From Porodaedalea pini (lineage: Eukaryota > Basidiomycota > Agaricomycetes > Hymenochaetales > Hymenochaetaceae): a DNA stretch of 64,000 nucleotides. A model generated the notes under the pieces. It was not told the origin of the DNA and ran no database searches. It was given only the letters and a program-made list of their open reading frames with translations. Each line of letters starts with the position of its first letter. Within the stretch, counting starts at the first letter, position 1. Position numbers and translations under genes: made by a program. Positions 55,586-64,000 of this stretch are shown here, one piece after another. Where the stretch lies: NCBI GenBank assembly GCA_002794775.1, contig NBAY01000005.1:124001-188000 (forward strand), given 5' to 3'.

Positions 55586-58522
55586 ATGCTTTCATCGTCG
55601 CTGCGTCGTGCAGGTTCCAAGAGTACCGATGCGTCTGTTACACAAGTACGACGCGCCTCCACCTCCTCTGACTTCTTCAAGCTATTAGCAAAGAGCAAAG
55701 CTAGTAGGAAGCGCGACGGCTACGATATCAAAAGAATGAAAGGCTTAGCGGCGCATCTCGTCGCCGGGGCCAAGCAGTCTCAAAATCCGGAATGGAGGCA
55801 TACATACGGAAAGAAAAGAGAGGCTAAGCGGCTTGAACAAGACATAGTGGGGAATATGGACCCCTTGCTGCACGATGGCCGAAGCAATGCTAGTATTTTT
55901 GCTGACCATCCTCTCGAAAATTGGACGATGGAAGACCTGGTGCAATCAGGGACTTCTGTCTTGCAGCCGGGAACATATTTTGAGCTTCGAAGGTAGGCTT
56001 GTGCTCATTACAATGTCGCCTGCCAATCTGAACTCGGGATTGTGAACCTTAGAAATGCAGATGCGACGAATGGCGTCGTGCTTGGTCCTGCGCTAGATAA
56101 TCTTGGATACAACGAAGATACTATGAGCATCAACACTCGTGGCGAGATCATATTGCACCGTACTTCTGATATCATGTTCGCCGTCCCGAATTTTGTCGAC
56201 AGATATCTCATCGAACGCTGCGGAAGGGCCCAAGTGCATGAAGACCAGCACCAGCTCGCGGCACGTCTCCGCGTCCTCAAAGCCGCGCGCGACTTCGACC
56301 GTTCTGTAGAAAAAGAGCAATACCGGCTTGGGCACGCAATGGGAGATATCTATCCGCGGGTTTGTGCCCGCTCCCCCGATGAGTGGGGTAAGGTCACAAC
56401 GATGCAAGTTGCTCGCATGCTTGATGCCACTCCGAACGTGCCGATTGTGACCCTCTTTGCAGTCCACAGGCAGCTCATGGATCGAGCCGATGAATTTATC
56501 TGTCACCCGAACCGACACCGCTTCGTGCACACCTTTGATGTCCGTCCGCTCTCGCACCTCAGAAATATCGAGAATGTGAAGCAGATGGTCCGTAACAAGA
56601 GCCCTGTCATTCGTGGCTTCCAGGACAAGGCGAAACCCCTCATTGACCGGTCTCGTAAGCTCGCGATGGAGTCAATTGGCGAACCTCCTTCTCGGGCTGA
56701 AGTTGTGAAGCAGAAATTCACTACGAAAGAACAAGAGATAATAACATTCCTCAAGCTCTCGATGTCTCAGGGACGAAGGATTCAGCAAGATTCCTACGAA
56801 GGCAATGTTCCTGCTATCATCAAGGACACGTTCAAGTACGACGAGCTCATCACGTCTTACGTCACACTGAAGTTCCTTCGAGAAATTGGTGTCTATACTC
56901 CATGGGAGGATATGGCTTCCAAGGACAAAGACCTTCATCTACCCGAAGTCACTGACGACCCGGTTATACGTCCGGTTACAAGTGATACATTGGATTCAAC
57001 AGCACTTGCGACGCAGACGCAGATTCCCGGACTTACCGCAGATGCCCATGAAAGCGTGCGGCACGATTTTGGAGATTTGCCTGTTTATGTCATCGACGAC
57101 GCATATGCAGAGGAACTCGACGATGGTATATCTATCGAGGCCGTGCCGGGTGAGCCCGATACAAACTGGCTACACGTCCACGTGGCCGACCCGACTGCCA
57201 TTGTTCCAATCACGCATCCGCTGTCACAGGAGATACAGAAACGCACGGAGAGCATTTACTTCGGGCATCAGACGTGGCCCATGCTTCCAAGGGAGATTGG
57301 CGCACTGTGTGATATGGGCCGTGCAGATGTCCTTGCCGCTGGACAGAATGTGCTTACATTCAGCGCAAAAATAGGGCCAGGTGCTCAGATAACAGACTGC
57401 AAGGTCCGTACGGGTCGCGTGCATAACGTTCATAAACTCAAATACGACGATGTGAATGGGATTTTATTGTCTCGAGTACCACCGAACCAGTTCACTCCTT
57501 TCGAGCCACAAGCTGCGACATCTACAGAGTCGCGTGACATTTCGTACGTCTTGCCACATGCCGACGACCTGAAGCTCGCATACGAAGTAACTCGTCGCCT
57601 GGTGAATGATCGCCTAAGGAAGGACGTTTTCTCCTTCTCTCTTAACGTGGCAGAGGTAACTTTCCTCGACAAGCCAGTCTTGCAGAATCCTTCGCACGTA
57701 ATGCGACCTATGTTACACCGTGGATACCCTAGGCTTCGGTATTCTGTGTCGAAACTCGAGGCATACGAGATCGGTGCTCGGTCTCTTATTGCAGAATGCA
57801 TGAAGGTTGCTGGCCGAGTCGCGTCTAGATTTTGCGTAGAGCACAATATCCCTGCGGTAAGGCGTGCTATGACCAACATTGACCTGGACGACGTCAAATT
57901 CTCTCGTATCCTCGCTGCGCGTGACGAAATGGGCTTCGTCGACCCTCCCCTCCTTATCCGCGAGGGCGTCTTATTCCCTCCAGGCGAACTAACGACTAAA
58001 CCAGCCGGCCACTGGGGTCTCGGCATCCCGGATGGCGAAGGCTATGTGCGTGCGACATCCCCTTTGCGCCGCGCAGAGGACATGCTTGTGCACTGGCAAA
58101 TCAAGAGTGCACTCTTGCCAGGCGGAGGTGCTTTCCCCCCGATCGACGAAGGCAGGATGACCCATATGGCCGAGGACCTCAACGGGCGAAAACAAGTGCT
58201 GAGGAAGGCATACCGTGCACATCATCGTCAATGGACGCACACGTACATTCAGCGTTTCATGGACGAACAGGCGCGTGCGGGTAAGACTGCTGCAGAATCA
58301 AACCCTTTACGCGGAATGGATGCGTACGTCGTTCAGAATCCGGTCTACAATGTGGTGCGCTGGTCAATGTACCAAGACGTATGTGTTCCAAAGCTTGGCA
58401 TGAATGCGGTGATGCCGGTCAAGGGCGGTATAGGTGTGCCAGTTGGAGAGCGCATAAAAGTGAACGCAACGACTGTCTTCCAGTACGATTTGAATCATAC
58501 CTTGGAAGTGGCATTAGCTTGA
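55586..58522 (+). CDS. Mitochondrial exoribonuclease II (RNB domain; Dss1-like)
   Basis: 3'-5' exoribonuclease of the RNase II/RNB family, probably the catalytic part of a mitochondrial degradosome. The ATG at 55586 starts a presequence-like segment rich in Ser, Arg and Lys (MLSSSLRRAGSKSTDAS). One intron (about 55995-56053) interrupts it after YFELRR. A long N-terminal domain precedes the RNB core: YVIDDAYAEELDDGISIE with clustered Asp ligands, WLHVHVADPTAIVP, ESIYFGHQTWPMLPREIGAL, and later RATSPLRRAEDMLVHWQIKS, the family's RxTSPLRRxxD motif. The C-terminus looks like an S1-type beta fold (CVPKLGMNAVMPVKGGIGVP). About 960 residues. Catalytic residues are intact. Yeast Dss1 works with the helicase Suv3; this partnership is inferred. 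Confidence 0.9.
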
Positions 58523-59027
58523 GCAAGTTTCCCCGCTGGGTTTTTGTTTATTTTCTTGCACCTCCATGCCCTTCGACTGCATAATTTACAGTAATTTATC
58601 TACCTTTATCAGTCCTTCGACCGTTTTCATTGATTTCTCTAAACGCTAGAGCTCTCAATCGGAGACATATAGAGTACAACATTTGTCTAGACTTATTCAC
58701 CCCACTCAGCACTTGAAATCACAGGCTCGTGCGTCGTAACATGAAACTCGTTCACGCACTTTGAATTACACCTGGTAACCACAAGCGCAAAGCTATAGTT
58801 CCGAACATATAACAAAAAGATAACGCCCAGGGGCGGACAGGTAAGGGCAAGGGTTATTGTACGAGGTAGGTATGGACAAGGACAGTGTGGTTGAATCGTG
58901 AACACACAGGTCACCGGGTCAAAGGGAAGATACAATATCAATAGACAGAGTCCTTCCTTGCAAGCCGGAGGGTCCGTGCAAGAAATATCAAAGAAATAGT
59001 ACACGGAAGAATCAGACTGGCCGGTGA
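58523..59027. other. Convergent intergenic region, no gene seen
   Basis: About 500 bases between the RNase II stop and the stop of the minus-strand membrane protein gene. Both transcripts end here. No coding exon was convincing. Confidence 0.45.
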
Positions 59028-60738
59028 TCAGTCGATGCTCATCCGGTTTGGATTATTGGCCATCGGATATGACTGGTTGTGACGGTGCTGGAATTTCGTG
59101 CCGTTTCGCTGCAAGGAATTTGAGCGAGCAGGCTTCTTGCTCACTGACAAAGGTGGAATTGATGAGCAACGGGTAAATTTTTGAACAAGAAAAATAGTAC
59201 ACACTATGATACTTGAGCCCACCGTCAAAGTTCCGAAGCACAAGGAAAGCCATGACGACAGTAACAATGAGCAGCAAGATTGCGATGACAGCTGAAACGA
59301 TGAAACGATACTATTAAAGTCTGAGCGGACGAACTTATATTTTACCATACCGAAGACCGTCAATGTCCGCCTGACATCCTCGATGCTACTGTCCAGTTGA
59401 TAAATCTTGAAAAGCTACAAATAGGTCAGATAGTTGAGCAACGAAGATAAGACTTAAATCTTAAAATTGACGAACCTTATACACAAAGTACACCATAGCA
59501 CCCCCACAGCCCAACATAAATGACAGCATCATGTATTTATTCTCGTACCGCGCAGCCAGCAGCCCATCGGCAAGAACCAGTAGCGAGAAGGGTAAAGCCG
59601 CGCATGTGACGTACCACTCCCAGTCGTTTTCTTTCAGCACAAGGGCGATGAGCTGCACGCAGAAGCCGACGAAGAAGAAAACGTCGAACTTCATGACACC
59701 CACAAAGATCTGGTATTGCGCGTACATACGCTTTACCTGACGGTCTGCTCCCAGTCGCTTGTACACCTTCCAGCCGAACTCGCGCCATATTTTCCACCCA
59801 AGAGCTATGTACGCGATTTCAGCGACAGAGATGACAATTGGAATGATAGTTGTGAGGACGTGGACAGGTATGTCTGATATGCCGCCATCGGAAGTGACAT
59901 GTATTAATGAGTCCCGGATCTCGAATATTTGGATGACTGCATAGATGAGGAAGAGAGCATTGAAGATGCTAGAGCCGTATAATAGTGAGATGGCAGAAGA
60001 TGGTAACAGAAATAGAGTACTGACGTCAAGAACATGAACTGTAGAGTGTTCCGAGCATGCACGGCATCTATTGCCATCCCAAGTTGGAACAAGCTTTTAT
60101 AAAATGTAAATACACAGATTCGGAACTGGAGTATAATCCTTACTGGGCGAAGCAAAAGATTGAGAGATACACCGGCAGTCGTTTGGTGCTTAGATCCCCG
60201 GTATTCGAAAAGTCTTTGATTCGAAGTAGTAGGTCTGCTTCGATAGTGATGTCGACGATTGTCTCAAGGAGCACAGTGAGCACATACAACCGGCAGGCCA
60301 TCGAGTCCGGTAGAATCTGGCTTTCTATAAGCTACAAAAAATAGAGGTAAACTTGAAGGATACACTCACAGTATCAAGGAAACTACGCTTCTCCACTTTC
60401 AAAGTCTCCTTAGGCGTGTTAAGATGGTAGTCAGATGCAACGCCGTCACCGCCGCCATCGTGCACATCCGATTGACCCTCCCATGAGCTCTGAAATGAAG
60501 GTTTTTGCCCGAACGGTGGATAGAGGGGAGCCTGCCTGTCCTGCAGGGGCGGATATGAGGAATTTGTAGGGTAAGACTGCTTCGGCAGCGGCACAGCAGT
60601 CGTAGTATAGGAGTCGATAATGTCGTCCTCAGCGGGTGGTTTATAATCCTCGAAGCTATTCGAGTCCGGACGGGGAGGGTAGGAAGGGAGGTAATTTGAG
60701 GAATTATTGGCAGTATAAATACTCCTCTGGACAGTCAT
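59028..60738 (-). CDS. Multi-pass membrane protein, UPF0658 Golgi family
   Basis: The ATG at 60738 opens a cytosolic Pro/Ser/Tyr-rich N-terminus of about 125 residues. Several membrane spans follow across six or so exons: SSIFNALFLIYAVIQIFEI, VHVLTTIIPIVISVAEIAYI, IFVGVMKFDVFFFVGFCVQ, YVTCAALPFSLLVLADGLLA, MMLSFMLGCGGAMVYFVYKV and SVIAILLLIVTVVMAFLVL. Between spans is the conserved EFGWKVYKRLGADRQVKRMY loop. The charged-loop and span order fits the fungal UPF0658 family, located at the Golgi in fission yeast; no activity is known. The short C-terminal tail is basic and Asn/Pro-rich (NPNRMSID). The stop is at 59028-59030. It is divergent from the small membrane protein gene. Confidence 0.8.
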
Positions 60739-61069
60739 CTTGAGATTCCTGGCTGCTGTCAGCTCCTGAATGTCGGATGTGTCTCGTCCTGCGATTTACT
60801 GAGGACCGGTTCCTGCAAAGAGCGTGAATTCTGTATAAAAAAAGGAGCGAAGGGGCAAGAGAGAGGAAAGGATTGAGGAGGAGGCTGACGGTCGTTGGAA
60901 GGAAGCTCCGTCGTCAGCACTATGCACGTGACCTATATAAATCGATCGGCCTCCGCAAGCTCTTGGCTCTCTAACCGCGACCACTACCAGTGTCCTCCAC
61001 CTACCCTAGTCATTCATTCTTCCTACAAGCTTTCTACTACACGAATATCACCATCAACCACTCGTCGCG
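60739..61069. promoter_or_regulatory. Divergent promoter region
   Basis: About 330 bases between divergent start codons. A TATATAA-like element (CCTATATAAATCG) lies at about 60931-60943, roughly 130 bases before the plus-strand ATG. Confidence 0.45.
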
Positions 61070-61521
61070 ATGCCTGCCCCGCAAGTCCCCAAGGGCATGT
61101 TCTCCAGCCGCAAGCCCGCTACGACCAAGAAGCCCGGTCAGCCGGGCTCACCAAATCTTGACGCTCTCGAGAAGGCCCAGTGTCCTCAGAGGATCACAGC
61201 AGAGGGCTCCGGAATGCCCAAGAAGAGCTGCGAGCCGCAGAAGATCGCTTTCCGCTCGTTCATCAAGCCCTACAAGGAACGGCATGCGTCATGCAAAGGT
61301 GAACATTACTTTCCCTAATTCATACTTCCATCAATAAACATCATGTCTTCATAGTCATTGCAGTTATTGTCGTTGTGCTTGTCATGATCGTCCTTATTAT
61401 TGTCCTTCTCCTTTTCTGCGGTGTCTTTCAAGTGGCGAAGGACCGCGCCGAAAGCCATGCCACTGGCGATGTTCTACTGAACTACTCAGCGTCTCCCACT
61501 GCGACGACGTCATTCTACTAG
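61070..61521 (+). CDS. Small single-pass membrane protein, unrecognised
   Basis: Two exons (intron about 61300-61351) give about 130 residues. The ATG at 61070 starts MPAPQVPKGMFSSRKPATTK. The first 75 residues are basic and Pro/Lys-rich with three Cys. One long hydrophobic segment follows the splice (VIAVIVVVLVMIVLIIVLLL, then FCGVF). A short tail has an N-glycosylation sequon (NYSASPT) and ends TTSFY. There is no N-terminal signal peptide, so a type II or tail-side topology with a basic cytosolic N-terminus is likely. A TATA-like box in the upstream region and a C/T-rich leader fit a well-expressed gene. No family is recognised. Confidence 0.7.
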
Positions 61522-62049
61522 CGGCAACTTCACGATATCAAGACAGGCTTACCCGAGTGCCTTCGCCAACTTCAGACTGGTCTGTGACATACATACCTTC
61601 GGTTGTACTTGTGCTCTTGGTTGTGCTTCTTCTGGGGTCTATCTGTGATGAATCTATTATCTTCCAATGTGTGACCATCTGTATACCACGCTACATTATA
61701 TCCACGGATAGTTTGTTGTAACTTTTTACATTGTAGAACTCCACTAAGCTACATGGGATCATCGCAACGCACAGAGTTCTTCTTGCGGGCCAGTAAATTC
61801 AATTTAGACATGCAATCAGATTTTCAGCAAATCTCAATATTAATGACTCCCGGAAGTTGTAGATCCAATGTTAATTGTGTGCCACTAGATGAAATATCGC
61901 TTCAACAAAAGAAAGAAGAACCTTTCAGAGCAATATCGAGGACTATCGCCGCGAACTCCGATATGCATACGATAGTATAAAACTGAACCCGGATACAGAC
62001 AAGCAAACACACCGAAGATCATTGATCTTTATTCTGGACTGTAATGAGG
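61522..62049. other. Convergent intergenic region, no gene seen
   Basis: About 530 AT-rich bases between the stops of the small membrane protein gene and PTH2. Both 3' UTRs must lie here. Confidence 0.45.
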
Positions 62050-63087
62050 CTATAAAAGTCGTAACTTCCCCGTGACTTGATTCACGAGTCTCGCGGGTCC
62101 TGGAGCTACGTCAACTGTGAATCAGGAGGAAGAAGGAAATAACCAACCAGGACCAATTCCGAGTACCGTGCGAGAACCAGCAGCGATCTGCGTTCTTCCC
62201 CTGTACCAGAAGTTCAGACGCGGCAGAACTGGAGTCACAATTACGACTCACGCATCATGTATCGAGCGGGCACATAAATGTAAGCTACGAGCCATGGCCT
62301 CTAGCGTGTCTAATTCCTCCTCGTTGTTCGCACGCACCGCGACTTTACTCTGCCTGTATCATGAATGACCGATAAATGGCCGATAAATGAAGAAATAGAG
62401 TTGTAGCGGCTCGTTAAAGACTTTGGAGCACGATCGAGGGTGCTCACCCCATTCTTTCCCAGCGCCGCAGAAGCTGCAAGAGCGCGCATGCACAAGTGAG
62501 TACTTGAGGGAATGGAAGACATGCGAGCGCATACCACGGGGTTTGATTTGCCCAAGGCCTTGTAGCACGCTAATGTCGCATGGCTAACGGAAGCGCAGGT
62601 GTTCATTGTCGTCAATGACGTATTTATTACAACGAACGATGCGGGAGACCACTCACGAGCATCTGTAGTAGTGGTTATCTCGTCAGAAAGACGCAGACAC
62701 AACACATGTGTCCGCCCGGGGAGATTGTGGATAGAGTTGGAAGCCGACTCACTGTGCAGCTATCTTGCCAGGTGACATACCAAGGTCAGTACGTACAACG
62801 AGCACCTGTTGGAGTTAATATACGTGAGTTCAGTAGTAGCTAGTGCGAATAAGACACTTTACTCTCACAAGTTTACAGTCTTCGAGCAAGCTTGCCTTCA
62901 CGGATGCGAGCTCTTCGCCCGGCGGCACCTCTGATGTATTTGAATCCGAGTCTGCACCTGACTCTGAGCCACCGGCGGCCTTCCTTCCTTCACCACCAGT
63001 CTTCGATCGAATATCGGAGCTCGAGGCTTGCAAAGCCCAACGTGTGCCCGCCCAATAGCCGACAGTGAGCGATAATGTCACGAGCAC
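62050..63087 (-). CDS. PTH2: Peptidyl-tRNA hydrolase 2, 5' end uncertain
   Basis: Releases peptides from peptidyl-tRNA; the animal form is anchored to mitochondria. The visible N-terminus is a hydrophobic segment (VLVTLSLTVGYWAGTRWALQ) followed by an acidic Ser/Gly linker. The enzyme domain is spliced from many small exons: EDCKL, VLVVRTDLGMSPGKIAAQ, CSHATLACYKALGKSNP, WERMG, EEELDTLEAMARSLHL, CARSIHDA, GRTQIAAGSRTVLGIGP, and GPARLVNQVTGKLRLL at the end. The invariant QCSH motif needs a 6-base exon (62657-62662). The 3' end is firm (stop at 62050-62052). At the 5' end no ATG opens the frame at 63087, where the codon is GTG. The true start must lie a little upstream, perhaps in a separate exon. 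Confidence 0.85.
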
Positions 63088-64000
63088 GGCGTAAGTTGCA
63101 GCTGCGGGGCGTTCTTCACGTGAACATGGGTTAAATTGAACCGAAGGTATTGCGCACCGGGACTCGTCATACGAAGATATGTAATGGAGCGATTGAGCGG
63201 GACGGTATGAGCAAGGCGAGGACAGAGGCAGCCAACGCGCGACGGAGATTGAAGATTAAGCTCCGAGTCGAAGACGCGTCCGACGCGACTTTTCCCAAAT
63301 CTTATCCCTAATTCGGGAAAAGATCGTCGTTCTCCTCTCGACTCAGATGTTGAACACGACTTCAACAGCTCCTCAGCTTGAGCACGGTGTAAAGACCGAT
63401 CAAAACATAATGGTCGCTCCACTAGCGTGCGAAAGATGGGTTTCCGGCTTTCCTCATGGACGCGCTCGCCTAAAACCATCGTTCCGAAGGTTTTCATTAA
63501 GAGTGAAGTATGTAGTGTCAATTCATATCTTTACCTCTTATGCAGACCTTTTTTTTGCGGGTTTTCGTCTTTTATTAGTTCTGATTGTCCCTGAGGTTAT
63601 TCTCTGTGTTTCAGATCCTTGTTTTTAAGTGACCATGCAAGGCCTACATTTAACGACGCCGAGAGGCAATATTTCAATACACTACGCCCGTTGCGAGTAT
63701 CCGAGCAGCCTAGAACAGACTCGAAACAGCAGCGAAGATTTGGACTTTATGATCCTGCCTCGTGCTAGTTTTTCGGCTATCGCTCCGCACTGACTATCGG
63801 ACCTTCACCACAGGCTCGAGTTTTTTCAAGTTCTTCTCAGACGGATCCGACAACGCGTCACACCGTGAACGACTACACATCTGCGTGTCTGAAATGCTAT
63901 TTAGCGCAAGTCATGAAGAAGTGTTAAGGTATGTCCCTTCTCCTGTCGCCGCCTCGGTGTGAGCCTTCTTGTTGTTCAATGCCTCCCTCGACTTCCTCTC
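63088..64000. other. Right-edge stretch with no firm gene
   Basis: It includes the uncertain 5' end of PTH2. Short frames exist, for example plus-strand coding-like sequence near 63840-63930 (TDPTTRHTVNDYTSACLKC), which might be an exon of a gene continuing past the window. None could be supported. Confidence 0.35.

Noticed and set aside
57430..58026. 198-codon minus-strand open frame
   Set aside because: It is antisense to the RNB domain of the mitochondrial RNase II, with no protein family resemblance.

Overview
The window looks like nuclear DNA of a filamentous basidiomycete, most likely an Agaricomycete. Genes are packed closely on both strands and broken by many short introns of about 45-80 bases with GT..AG ends. 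The protein set is that of a eukaryote with mitochondria: complex I, succinyl-CoA ligase, splicing factor SPF27, SNARE BET1, histone deacetylase RPD3 and SUMO protease ULP1. No prokaryotic operons, CRISPR arrays, rRNA or tRNA genes were recognised. Exon limits come from reading splice sites by eye against family patterns, so gene ends are firmer than individual introns.

Layout. 1-6.7 kb: an unrecognised minus-strand gene, biotin synthase, a REX4-type exonuclease homologue that has lost its catalytic acids, and an unrecognised coiled-coil protein. 6.9-15.4 kb: one very large many-exon gene for the proteasome activator Blm10/PA200. 15.7-26.9 kb: a HIT-family protein, translin-associated factor X, a BTG/Tob-type protein, a DinB-like four-helix protein, RPD3 and RAD14/XPA. 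27-34.2 kb: an acyl-CoA thioesterase, ribosomal protein S27, a small chromodomain protein, MTC1, SPF27 and the complex I 30 kDa subunit. 34.6-40.1 kb: one large disordered protein with PRRC2/BAT2-like features. 40.4-49.1 kb: succinyl-CoA ligase beta, a large chromodomain protein, ULP1 and BET1. 49.2-55.5 kb: an intact-looking non-LTR retrotransposon flanked by an 11-base target-site duplication. 55.6-63.1 kb: a mitochondrial RNase II, a UPF0658-type Golgi membrane protein, a small single-pass membrane protein and peptidyl-tRNA hydrolase 2.

Most genes are unrelated housekeeping genes. A recurrent arrangement is the divergent pair with a short shared promoter: HIT/TSNAX, chromodomain/MTC1, SPF27/NDUFS3, LSC2/chromodomain, UPF0658/small membrane protein, and BET1/RNase II before the retrotransposon landed between them. 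The observations most worth a second look are the retrotransposon (ORF1 and ORF2 share one frame, separated by a single UAG), the catalytically degenerate REX4 homologue, 6- and 12-base microexons that build conserved motifs in PTH2 and a chromodomain, and two chromodomain proteins that share an extension after the domain.
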